A stretch of 8,460 bases of DNA, taken from NCBI GenBank assembly GCA_014378805.1, contig JACMMY010000164.1, positions 1 through 8,460 on the forward strand, in the 5' to 3' direction. Below are positions 1 to 7,134 of the stretch, piece after piece. Numbering within the stretch: position 1 is the first letter of the stretch; every line of letters starts with the position of its first letter. The notes beneath the pieces were generated by a model that saw nothing but the letters and a program-made list of their open reading frames with translations, was not told the origin of the DNA and made no database searches. This DNA is from Moraxellaceae bacterium. GTDB taxonomy: Bacteria; Pseudomonadota; Gammaproteobacteria; Pseudomonadales; Moraxellaceae. A program made the position numbers and the translations under genes.

Positions 1-2946
1 AAACGCCATCGAGGTCATGATGATTGGCCGGAGTCGAATGCGAACCGCATGGAGAATCGACTGAACCAAATCTTCACCTTGCTGCTGGAGTTCGGAAGCA
101 AACTCTACAATCAGAATCGCATTTTTTGCTGAAATACCGATCACAGTGAGTAGACCAACTTGCAAGTAAATATCATTTGAAAGACCGCGGAAATGTGTTG
201 CGAGCAATGCACCCATCACACCCAACGGTACAACTAGCATGATTGCAAATGGCACAGACCAGCTTTCATAAAGTGCAGCCAAACAAAGGAACACAATCAG
301 CATCGATAACGCATAGAGGATGGGGGCTTGAGCGCCAGAGGATTTTTCTTCCTGTGACAAACCCGTCCACTCATATCCAATTCCTGGTGGCAGTTTGCTA
401 ACGATTTCTTCCATGACTTTCAGTGCATCGCCCGAACTTTTGCCTGGCATTGCATTTCCTTGGATTTCCATGGACGGAAAACCGTTGTAGCGTTGTAACT
501 GCGGTGAACCATATGTCCAGCGACCTTGAGTAAAGGCAGACAATGGAACCATCGCACCTGCATTGCTGCGAACATACCATTTATTTATGTCTTCAGGCGC
601 CATACGTGATGTGGCTTCACCTTGTAAATAAACCTTTTTGATCCGACCATGATCAATGAATTGATTTACGAATGAGCCGCCCCATGCTGTCGAAATCGTA
701 CTATTAATACTACTCAACGATACGCCAGTCGCACCTGCTTGGGCTTGATTGACATCTAAGTTGTATTGCGGTGTATCTTCTTGACCATTAGGACGCACAC
801 CGACCACAGTTTTGTTGTACTTTGGATCCATCGCCGCCATACCGAGCAACATGTTGCGCGCTTCCATGAGTTTTTCATGACCCACGCCGCCACGGTCTTG
901 CAACTGCATATCAAAACCGTTAGCCACACCCAATTCGATCACCGCAGGAGGTGGGAAGGCAAACACGAAAGCATCTTTGATTTGTGACAGCGCACCCATC
1001 GCACGACCAGCCAACGCTTTCACGCTTTGATCTTCAGAGGGACGCTGACTCCAATCTTTGAGACGCACAAAGGCAATACCTGCATTTTGTCCTGAACCAC
1101 TAAAACTAAAACCTGCCACAGAGAAGACCCCTTCAACGGTTTTCTTCTCTTTTTCCAGATAATAATCTTCCACTTGCTTAATGGTTTTCATCGTGCGTTC
1201 TTGCGTTGCGCCCGCAGGAAGTTGAATCATGGTGAATAAAATCCCCTGATCTTCATCAGGCAGAAATGCAGAAGGCAATTTCACGAACATGAATGCAAGT
1301 AAGCCAATCACTGCCGCATAAACAATCGCATAACGAAGGCTCTTCGCCAACATTTTACCAACGACCGATTGGTAACCCTTGCTACTTTTGTCAAATACGC
1401 GATTAAACCAACCGAAAAAACCTATCTTTTCATGATGGTATTGATCAACAGGTCTCAGCAAAGTCGCACACAGCGCAGGTGTCAGAACCAATGCAACCAA
1501 GACGGATAATGACATGGCAGCAATCATTGTCACCGCGAACTGGCGATAAATGACACCTGTGGAACCCCCGAAAAACACCAAGGGAATAAAGACCGCAACC
1601 AAGACCACACCAATCCCAATCAAGGCACTGGTAATTTGATCCATTGATTTACGTGTCGCGGCAACAGGCCCGACTTGATCTTCGTGCATGATCCGTTCAA
1701 CGTTTTCTACCACGACAATCGCATCATCAACCAGCAATCCAATTGCGAGAACCAATGCGAACAAGGTCAAGGTATTAATCGAAAAACCAAACATATTTAA
1801 AATCGCAAATGTACCTAGCAAAACAACGGGTACCGCGATGGTTGGAATCAATGTTGCACGGAAATTTTGCAGGAACAAATACATGACCAAAAATACCAAA
1901 ACAATGGCTTCTAACAAAGTTTCGAGTACATTTTTGATCGATAATTTCACAACAGGCGTCGTGTCGTAAGGGATCACAACTTTCATGCCTGTAGGAAAAT
2001 TTTTGTTCAACTCGGCAATTTTTGCATCAATCGCCGACGCTGTATTCAGCGCGTTTGCGCCTGCAGCGAGTTTAATCGCAACGCCCGTTGCAGGTTCACG
2101 GTTATAGCGCGCGATGGTGTCATAGTTTTCACCGCCTAATTCAACCCGTGCGACATCCCCAAGACGCACAAGTGCACCATTGGCAGTCGTCTTTAGGAAA
2201 ATCTGACGGAATTGTTCAGGCGTTTGTAATTGACTTTGTGTTGTCACGGTCGCATTCAATGCCTGACCTTGAACTGCAGGTGTGCCGCCCAATTGACCTG
2301 CTGAAACTTGGGTGTTTTGTGCTTGAATTGCTGCGGTCACATCGGAAGTCGTGAGCTGAAAACTATTCAATTTAGCAGGGTCTAACCAAATACGCATCGC
2401 GTACTGTGTCCCGAACACTTGAATATCACCGACCCCTTGTACACGACTGAGCGGATCAACAACATGACTGACGACATAGTCGTTAATCGCATTGCGATCC
2501 ATGCTGCCATCTGTCGAAACAAAACCGAGCACGCGCATAAAGGTACGACCAGACTTACTGACCGTCACACCTTGTTGTTGAACTGAGGACGGTAATAGCG
2601 TAATGCCTGACTGCAACTTATTCTGTACTTGAACTTGTGCAATATCAGGATTCGTCCCTGCTTTAAAACTCAACGTCACCGATACTGCGCCACTCGCAGA
2701 GCTGGTTGAGGACATGTAATACAGTCCATCCAGTCCTTTCATTTGCTGTTCAATGATCTGAGTGACTGAATCTTCAACAGTTTTTGCCGATGCACCTGGA
2801 TAGAAGGCATTGACGGAAATAGTAGGCGGCGCAATACTCGGATATTGCGACACTGACATCGTCGTAATCGATATCGCACCCGCCAGCATAACGAGAATTG
2901 CGAGCACCCATGCAAAAATAGGGCGATCAATAAAAAAACGTGACAT
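1..2946 (-). CDS. RND (HAE1) multidrug efflux permease, AcrB/AdeJ type, 3' end cut by window
   Basis: Inner-membrane, proton-driven drug exporter of the AcrB/MexB/AdeJ family. The frame is open for 982 codons from ATG (2946-2944) to the window edge. AcrB is about 1050 residues, so roughly 70-80 C-terminal residues are missing. It begins MSRFFIDRPIFAWV, the usual TM1 start. Seen directly: the proton-relay residues D407 and D408 in GLLVDDAIVVVENVERIM, K941 in ISAKNAILIVEFA, R971 and T978 in RIRLRPIIMTS; and counterparts of the AcrB phenylalanine pocket at F136, F178, F613, F615 and F626, with a switch-loop GFSFSGSG at 612-619. Two large periplasmic porter loops follow TM1 and TM7, as in the family. 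The start is supported by AAGGAG at 2960-2955, which overlaps the adaptor's stop codon; the two genes are 12 bp apart and clearly one operon. Wording in several loops is closer to E. coli AcrB than to my memory of A. baumannii AdeJ, so I give no symbol. The family call is very secure; substrates cannot be read from sequence. Confidence 0.96.
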   Translation of the reverse strand, partial: MSRFFIDRPIFAWVLAILVMLAGAISITTMSVSQYPSIAPPTISVNAFYPGASAKTVEDSVTQIIEQQMKGLDGLYYMSSTSSASGAVSVTLSFKAGTNPDIAQVQVQNKLQSGITLLPSSVQQQGVTVSKSGRTFMRVLGFVSTDGSMDRNAINDYVVSHVVDPLSRVQGVGDIQVFGTQYAMRIWLDPAKLNSFQLTTSDVTAAIQAQNTQVSAGQLGGTPAVQGQALNATVTTQSQLQTPEQFRQIFLKTTANGALVRLGDVARVELGGENYDTIARYNREPATGVAIKLAAGANALNTASAIDAKIAELNKNFPTGMKVVIPYDTTPVVKLSIKNVLETLLEAIVLVFLVMYLFLQNFRATLIPTIAVPVVLLGTFAILNMFGFSINTLTLFALVLAIGLLVDDAIVVVENVERIMHEDQVGPVAATRKSMDQITSALIGIGVVLVAVFIPLVFFGGSTGVIYRQFAVTMIAAMSLSVLVALVLTPALCATLLRPVDQYHHEKIGFFGWFNRVFDKSSKGYQSVVGKMLAKSLRYAIVYAAVIGLLAFMFVKLPSAFLPDEDQGILFTMIQLPAGATQERTMKTIKQVEDYYLEKEKKTVEGVFSVAGFSFSGSGQNAGIAFVRLKDWSQRPSEDQSVKALAGRAMGALSQIKDAFVFAFPPPAVIELGVANGFDMQLQDRGGVGHEKLMEARNMLLGMAAMDPKYNKTVVGVRPNGQEDTPQYNLDVNQAQAGATGVSLSSINSTISTAWGGSFVNQFIDHGRIKKVYLQGEATSRMAPEDINKWYVRSNAGAMVPLSAFTQGRWTYGSPQLQRYNGFPSMEIQGNAMPGKSSGDALKVMEEIVSKLPPGIGYEWTGLSQEEKSSGAQAPILYALSMLIVFLCLAALYESWSVPFAIMLVVPLGVMGALLATHFRGLSNDIYLQVGLLTVIGISAKNAILIVEFASELQQQGEDLVQSILHAVRIRLRPIIMTSMAF

Positions 2947-2958
2947 AGCAACCGCTCC

Positions 2959-4260
2959 TTAAGATTGAACCGAAGCGGTTTTGGTAGTCGTCGTTTGCAC
3001 TGATTTGCTGCTTGCGACAGGCGCATTTGTGGGTGCATTTGCGATTGGCGTTACCGATTTGCTATTGGCCGCTGGTGCAACAGTTGCGTTTACTTTAGAA
3101 CCGGGTTTAGCTTTTTGTGAGCCTTCTAGGATCACACGTTCACCATTTTCTAATCCACCTGTGACAACCCATTGATCGCCTTGGGTGCTTGAGGTTTGAA
3201 TCGTGCGCTGACTGACGGTGCCATCTGCTGCAACCACCAAGACAACGGCTTCCCCTTTAGGGTTGTGTGTCACGGCTTGCTGTGGCAATAAAATACCGTT
3301 ATGCACCACACCTTGATTAATTTTGGCTTTGACGTACATCCCTGGCAAGAGGAGTCCTGATGGGTTTGGCACAACGGCGCGCAGAATCACTGAACCACTG
3401 GTAGGATCAACACTGGCGTTTGAGAACTCCAAACGACCTTGTATTGGATATGAACTACCATCTTCGAGCGTTAAGTTAATCTGGGTACTTTGCGGCTTTC
3501 CTAGTGTTCCCGCAGAGATTTGTTGACGGAGTTTCAACATATCCGCGCTGGATTGACTGATATCGACATACATTGGATCCATTTGTTGAATCGTAACCAA
3601 AGGTGTCGTTTGATTGGCAACAACCAGTGCGCCAGCAGTCACACTCGATACGCCGCTTTGACCCGTAATCGGTGAACGAACGGTTGCATAATCCAGCTTG
3701 ATTTGGCTGTTGCGCAATGTCGCTTGACTAGCAGCAAGGTCAGCTTCAGACAAAGCTACTTGTTGTAATGCACTGTCGTAATCCAATTGGCTGACAGCGT
3801 TACTTGCGATTAAACCCTTGTAGCGGCTTGCAGTGACTTTAAGTGCGGCCAAATTGGCTTTATTACGTTGAACAGCAGCTTGAGCGGCATCAACATCGGT
3901 ATGTCCAGTCGCAGGATCAATTTGATACAACGCTTGACCTGCTTTGACCGTACTGCCTTCTTGGAACATGCGTTTTAGGATAATACCGCCGACTTGTGGA
4001 ATCACAGGAGACACTTGATATGCAGAAGTTCGACCAGCCAATTCGACATATTGCGACACTGACTGAGGCTGTGCAACAGTCACGACCACTTCAGGTGGCG
4101 GCATACCCCCTGCACCAGCAGGACCTGCTGCTGCGTCCTCTTTTTTGCCACACGCAGTGAGGGCAATACTGACAGAGAGCGTGGACAACAAGAGTACTTT
4201 TGACCATGAGTTTTGGCGGGTGTAGAGTGAAAAGTTTTGGGTTGTTTGACGGGACTGCAT
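2959..4260 (-). CDS. RND efflux periplasmic adaptor (membrane-fusion lipoprotein), AcrA/AdeI type
   Basis: This is the adaptor that joins an RND permease to a TolC-type outer-membrane channel. The chosen start (4260) gives 433 residues. An upstream in-frame ATG at 4320 would add 20 residues, but it lacks a ribosome site, while 4260 has AGAGG five bases upstream. Residues 19-37 form a lipoprotein signal ending in the lipobox LTAC, so Cys37 should be lipidated and the protein held on the periplasmic face of a membrane. Then come a short Gly/Pro/Ala linker, barrel-sandwich halves near 65-115 and 195-230, and an alpha-hairpin near 120-195 carrying the TolC-contact residues in AcrA-like spacing (R146, L150, S157 in RYKGLIASNAVS). 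Beta-barrel and membrane-proximal domains follow to about 390. The last 40 residues are a Ser/Thr/Ala/Pro tail with a repeated (N/S)SKSV. Similarity to AdeI is clear by eye, but orthology is not proven. It is the first gene of the operon with the downstream permease. Confidence 0.95.
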   Translation of the reverse strand: MQSRQTTQNFSLYTRQNSWSKVLLLSTLSVSIALTACGKKEDAAAGPAGAGGMPPPEVVVTVAQPQSVSQYVELAGRTSAYQVSPVIPQVGGIILKRMFQEGSTVKAGQALYQIDPATGHTDVDAAQAAVQRNKANLAALKVTASRYKGLIASNAVSQLDYDSALQQVALSEADLAASQATLRNSQIKLDYATVRSPITGQSGVSSVTAGALVVANQTTPLVTIQQMDPMYVDISQSSADMLKLRQQISAGTLGKPQSTQINLTLEDGSSYPIQGRLEFSNASVDPTSGSVILRAVVPNPSGLLLPGMYVKAKINQGVVHNGILLPQQAVTHNPKGEAVVLVVAADGTVSQRTIQTSSTQGDQWVVTGGLENGERVILEGSQKAKPGSKVNATVAPAANSKSVTPIANAPTNAPVASSKSVQTTTTKTASVQS

Positions 4261-4264
4261 GGCG

Positions 4265-4270
4265 ACCTCT
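4265..4270 (-). promoter_or_regulatory. Ribosome binding site that decides the adaptor start
   Basis: AGAGGT on the minus strand lies four to five bases before the ATG at 4260. The competing upstream ATG at 4320 has only AT-rich sequence with no purine-rich block before it. Starting at 4260 also places the basic residues and hydrophobic core of the lipoprotein signal at a normal distance from the N-terminus. Confidence 0.75.
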
Positions 4271-4336
4271 GATAATCTTTTGTGGTTGTCGGCTGGTAAA
4301 ACACTACGTTGCCAATACATTATTGAATCGATGATG

Positions 4337-4354
4337 CAGAACGATAATGTTCTG
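4337..4354. repeat. 18-bp inverted repeat in the efflux operon leader
   Basis: The arms CAGAAC and GTTCTG are perfect complements separated by six bases. If the promoter at 4452-4480 is used, this palindrome lies about 90-110 bases inside the untranslated leader. It could be a small RNA hairpin or a protein-binding site. There is no run of T after it in the direction of transcription, so it is not a terminator. Confidence 0.4.
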
Positions 4355-4451
4355 TTGATGACGGTGATGTGAAAAAAATTTATTTAAAATGTTCGTGATC
4401 AATCTTTATTAATGTTGAATGAATGAGATTGCAACATAAAGCCTGCATGAA

Positions 4452-4480
4452 GTTATCATGAACACTGCAAGATGTTTCAA
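4452..4480 (-). promoter_or_regulatory. Candidate sigma-70 promoter of the efflux operon
   Basis: On the minus strand TTGAAA (4480-4475, five of six matches to the -35 consensus) is followed after exactly 17 bases by GATAAC (4457-4452, four of six to the -10 consensus). Initiation would be expected near 4445, giving a leader of about 185 bases before the adaptor ATG at 4260. Two palindromes lie immediately upstream of the -35 box. This is pattern matching only; no transcript data are available. Confidence 0.4.
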
Positions 4481-4485
4481 AAAGA

Positions 4486-4499
4486 GTACTGAACAGTAT
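4486..4499. promoter_or_regulatory. Operator-like palindrome 1 (proximal)
   Basis: GTACTG-AA-CAGTAT is a 14-bp inverted repeat with one mismatch in the outer arm. It sits six bases upstream of the candidate -35 box of the efflux operon. It shares the ten-base word AAAGAGTACT (4481-4490) with the second palindrome. Size and symmetry fit the site of a dimeric helix-turn-helix regulator such as a TetR- or MarR-family protein, but the regulator is not in the window. Confidence 0.5.
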
Positions 4500-4511
4500 C
4501 ATTCGCAAAGA

Positions 4512-4525
4512 GTACTACTTAGTAC
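4512..4525. promoter_or_regulatory. Operator-like palindrome 2 (distal)
   Basis: GTACTA-CT-TAGTAC is a perfect 14-bp inverted repeat, also preceded by AAAGAGTACT (4507-4516 covers that word). Its centre is 26 bp from that of palindrome 1, about two and a half helical turns. The repetition of both the symmetry and the flank within AT-rich noncoding DNA argues that the pair is a functional site rather than chance. Confidence 0.5.
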
Positions 4526-4560
4526 AGAAACGCGCAATAGGGAAATGTAACGTATTTGCA

Positions 4561-4660
4561 AAAACTAAAATCGATCGTGATGTTTGTTTTAATTTAATTA
4601 AGTTTTGATTTAAATGATATTTATATTGATATTGGTGATCGTTTAATATTTCTTAATTGA
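4561..4660. other. AT-rich noncoding tract (81% A+T)
   Basis: Counting gives 19 G or C in these 100 bases, far below the adjoining genes. It holds no open reading frame of note. Lying between the 19-bp hairpin and the tandem palindromes, it could be curved DNA, a site for a nucleoid protein, or simply untranslated spacer. No specific motif is seen. Confidence 0.6.
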
Positions 4661-4676
4661 CTTGTATGGCGATCTA

Positions 4677-4717
4677 AATGATCTTGATGTCGCTTCCAAA
4701 GCGACATCAAGATCATT
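4677..4717. repeat. Perfect 19-bp inverted repeat with 3-base loop
   Basis: Positions 4677-4695 and 4699-4717 are exact reverse complements, separated only by CCA. As RNA in either direction this forms a 19-bp hairpin with a tight loop. Neither side carries a good T-tract: the minus-strand exit reads ATTTAG and the plus-strand exit reads CGCAGC. It is therefore not a textbook intrinsic terminator, although weak termination toward the pump is possible. Alternatives are a processed small-RNA stem, a repetitive palindrome of the REP kind, or a protein site. It lies 52 bases downstream of the promoter-like -10 box whose distal edge is at 4769. Confidence 0.85.
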
Positions 4718-4768
4718 CGCAGCATGCATAGCACTTTCAATGCTGTGCGATGGTTGGCCATAAGTTTG

Positions 4769-4799
4769 ATAATACGCGGGGTGCTGAGATTGTTGTCAA
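4769..4799 (-). promoter_or_regulatory. Candidate promoter with perfect -35 box, wide spacer
   Basis: On the minus strand TTGACA (4799-4794, six of six) is followed after 19 bases by TATTAT (4774-4769, five of six). Both hexamers are strong, but a 19-base spacer is wider than the ideal 17. Initiation would be expected near 4762. It lies downstream of the terminator at 4834-4857, so it could start an independent transcript through the 19-bp hairpin, or a long leader for the efflux operon. GC-rich sequence fills the spacer. Confidence 0.35.
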
Positions 4800-4833
4800 T
4801 GAAGCGTAATTAGGAACCCGTCGCATCACGCAC

Positions 4834-4857
4834 AAAAAACACTCTAAAGGGAGCGTT
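4834..4857 (-). terminator. Rho-independent terminator of the 739-residue membrane protein gene
   Basis: On the minus strand AACGCTC (4857-4851) pairs with GAGTGTT (4844-4838) in a seven-bp stem containing one G-U pair, with a six-base loop. The T-run is continuous from the stem end (six T, 4839-4834). It lies 57 bases past the stop codon at 4915. The stem is short but the architecture is right. It should separate this gene's transcript from the efflux operon. Confidence 0.65.
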
Positions 4858-4914
4858 AAGCATTCTTTGTTCGAGCTAAAGTTCCATCAACGACATCAGT
4901 TTATAAAATATGGA

Positions 4915-7134
4915 TTATGTTGTGGGCTTCTCAGTATGCTCGCGATCATCCTGCAGAAAATTTGGATGAGCTGGAGGCATAAAAAAGTCCGTTGGTCGCG
5001 TAAAAAAATGTCCCAAAATCACTTTGCCCAGTGATAGCCATTGATTAAATGATACGCGCCGCGCTTTTAGGGCAACAAACAGCGCCAACGAAAAACTGAC
5101 CAATAAGTTAGTCAGTCCAATCAATAATACGCCGACAAAAGAGATGATGATCACCGAGAGATCTAAATGAGTACCCAACGTATAGACTGATTGAGCAAAA
5201 TTTACTGAAGCAAAGGCAATGTGCCGAATATCGAGCGGTAAGCCCAGAATATAACCCAGTGTCCCCATACTGCCCAACATCACACCAAACCAAAAATTAC
5301 TTGCTAAAGCACCCAGATTATTTTCGATATAGTTCGACATTCTGAATAATCGTTCAGGAGCCATGCATTTTTTTAATCGAGGATGTTGGCGTAATCGCGC
5401 ACCAACCTGATGATAAACCGATAAATTATCATAATATCCAGCAATCAAACCTGATAAAAATAAACAAACACCCGCAATCGCCGCATGTGGAATTGCCAAA
5501 GATGTGACTGGGTTTAAATGTTGCAATAGCGTCTGTGCTGCATCAGCAGAAAGCAGAGGTTTATTTAAGATCGTCTGCCAAAAATATGCAATAAGAGCGC
5601 CAATGGGCATTGCAACCGAGATGTTGCCAATAATCGCAATGATCTGGGTGCGCATGATATTGACAGTCAGTTGAGCAAGTTCAGTGAGTTGATTTGCTTG
5701 TGCTTGATTGTTTTTTTCAGATTGATGCACGGTCGCTGCGATTGCAGCCGCAGTCATCGCAGGTTGCTTGGTCGCCACGGTAAAGTGCATCACGTGAATC
5801 AGCATAAAACCCAGCGAATAATTCATGCTATTCAAAAAGGCTTTAATGAAGGGCGCTAATATCAAGCGTCCAAGCAACACTTTAAGTGTCGCCATCACGG
5901 CAATTATTGCACCTGCACCCATAGCTGAACGCAGCATTTCAAAATAACCACGCCGATCGTCGGTGACGTAGTGATCGCCGGTTTTACTGGCGTTTTCTGT
6001 CACTTGTAAGGCGATTAGCTCGGTATTTGTAGAAATCAAATTACCAATACTGGTATGATTTTTTTGATCATCAGCAAGTATTTGTAGTGAGGTTTGTAGG
6101 CTATTGCTGGGAATGTTGGTGGTTTTTTTTTGTACATTTGATGGCGTATTGTTGTTCGAAATTGACAAATCAAGATAAGGGCTGCGCTGAAAACCCAGCA
6201 ATAAGTCAAATAACAACTCCATTCGACTCAAACTTTGTTCAATCCGAATCATCAGATTGGTGAGTTGAATGCTCACCCCATAACGTTTGGTATTTTTACG
6301 CACTCGTGCCAAGACACTACGACATTGTTCAATCATGACGGCAGTTGGGTTTTCGTCAGGCGCTGGAATAAATTCAACTGGACGAGTCTTTGAGTCTTGC
6401 TGGGACGGTGCTTGAGTTTCATTGATATAAAAGGGCTGATAACTTTGAACAAAGGCAAGCACTTCGCGATTTTGCGCCATAAAAGGCGATTCGAACTCAT
6501 CAATACTCGGATCGATACGCATCAACTCGCGTTCTAACCCCATCGCCGTCACGCGATAGGACAAGATCATCAGCGCATTCAGTAACACGTGTTGTGTGGA
6601 TTGCATGAGCTCAACGAGTGGTTTTGCTGCCGAAAAACAATACGAAAGACGATGCCATTGTTCTAAAGGAATCCGATCAAGCCATAAGTCATCATTGGGT
6701 TTGTTGAATGCTGCATTAAACAAGGTGTCAACTCGGCACTCTGACTGGAGTGGCGGAATCAAACGCCAAATGAGACGTTGGCTCAGTGTGGTAAAAAAGC
6801 CATCATTGGCAAGAATCCCTGTATCACTATAAAAATGGTCAGGCGTGTATAGCCGTAATAATGTGAATACATAATCAGTAAGTACGGTCGCAAGGCAAGG
6901 TTGATCGGCTAATAGCTCGGTCAACACTTTAAAACGGTCTACGATGTCAGTGGTGTTTGTGCTGGAATTTGGGCGAATTTGTTCAATTAAATCAAATAAA
7001 GGTTGAGGCGACGGCGCACTGCTATCGACATGCAATAGCATATCGTCGAAACAGGAGACGATGACTGATTTCAGTGTTTCTGGAGATGCCTTCGGTCTAT
7101 TTTCCGTTGTTATATTCGTTGAGTGTTTTGCCAT
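4915..7134 (-). CDS. Membrane protein of the SpecificRecomb/COG4389 family ('site-specific recombinase')
   Basis: A 739-residue protein recognised by its C-terminal half, which carries wording typical of the family: TKQPAMTAA (455-463), the AGYYDNLSVY block (565-574), and NLGALASNFWFGVMLG followed by GLPLDIRHIAFAS (606-643). About six hydrophobic segments are visible near 404-427, 434-454, 497-519, 546-566, 613-632 and 661-689. Residues 1-395 are soluble-looking and partly helical. A variable Asn/Thr/Ser-rich linker near 320-350 is encoded around a run of nine A. Databases call the family a site-specific recombinase after a Neisseria protein, but I see no tyrosine- or serine-recombinase catalytic motif, and the membrane segments argue for another role. 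The real function is unknown. The start at ATG 7134 has AAAGG 15 bases upstream, a long spacing with a small AT palindrome (7137-7149) between. The gene is single, between ispB and the pump, with its own terminator. Confidence 0.88.
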   Translation of the reverse strand: MAKHSTNITTENRPKASPETLKSVIVSCFDDMLLHVDSSAPSPQPLFDLIEQIRPNSSTNTTDIVDRFKVLTELLADQPCLATVLTDYVFTLLRLYTPDHFYSDTGILANDGFFTTLSQRLIWRLIPPLQSECRVDTLFNAAFNKPNDDLWLDRIPLEQWHRLSYCFSAAKPLVELMQSTQHVLLNALMILSYRVTAMGLERELMRIDPSIDEFESPFMAQNREVLAFVQSYQPFYINETQAPSQQDSKTRPVEFIPAPDENPTAVMIEQCRSVLARVRKNTKRYGVSIQLTNLMIRIEQSLSRMELLFDLLLGFQRSPYLDLSISNNNTPSNVQKKTTNIPSNSLQTSLQILADDQKNHTSIGNLISTNTELIALQVTENASKTGDHYVTDDRRGYFEMLRSAMGAGAIIAVMATLKVLLGRLILAPFIKAFLNSMNYSLGFMLIHVMHFTVATKQPAMTAAAIAATVHQSEKNNQAQANQLTELAQLTVNIMRTQIIAIIGNISVAMPIGALIAYFWQTILNKPLLSADAAQTLLQHLNPVTSLAIPHAAIAGVCLFLSGLIAGYYDNLSVYHQVGARLRQHPRLKKCMAPERLFRMSNYIENNLGALASNFWFGVMLGSMGTLGYILGLPLDIRHIAFASVNFAQSVYTLGTHLDLSVIIISFVGVLLIGLTNLLVSFSLALFVALKARRVSFNQWLSLGKVILGHFFTRPTDFFMPPAHPNFLQDDREHTEKPTT

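Noticed and set aside
1688..1969. Plus-strand frame of 93 codons opposite the permease gene
   Set aside because: It is antisense to the conserved TM4 and proton-relay region, with a Thr/Ser/Asn-rich shadow composition and no ribosome site.
2739..3038. 99-codon minus-strand frame spanning the adaptor-permease junction
   Set aside because: It overlaps both real genes in another frame and has Arg/Cys/Leu-rich shadow composition.
4337..4354. LexA/SOS-type box in the leader palindrome (GAAC-N6-GTTC)
   Set aside because: The spacing does not match the gammaproteobacterial CTGT-N8-ACAG box or the Gram-positive GAAC-N4-GTTC box, and nothing else points to SOS control.
4499..4537. Alternative promoter TTGCGC-N17-TACTCT overlapping the palindromes
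   Set aside because: The -10 hexamer matches only three of six positions; TTGAAA-N17-GATAAC next to it is clearly better. Overlap with the palindromes would otherwise have suggested simple repression.
4621..4761. A 46-codon reading frame on the minus strand starting MANHRTALKV and running through the 19-bp hairpin
   Set aside because: No ribosome site precedes the ATG, its middle is simply the palindrome read in frame, and the 3' part lies in the AT-rich tract. It has no recognisable protein family. The same DNA also has a short plus-strand frame (4750-4809), so neither is persuasive.
4750..4809. A short plus-strand frame (MVGHKFDNTRGAEIVVNEA) that reads like natural protein
   Set aside because: It is only 19 codons, has a stop codon a few codons upstream, and no ribosome site. 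It could be the remnant of a lost gene, but nothing identifies it.
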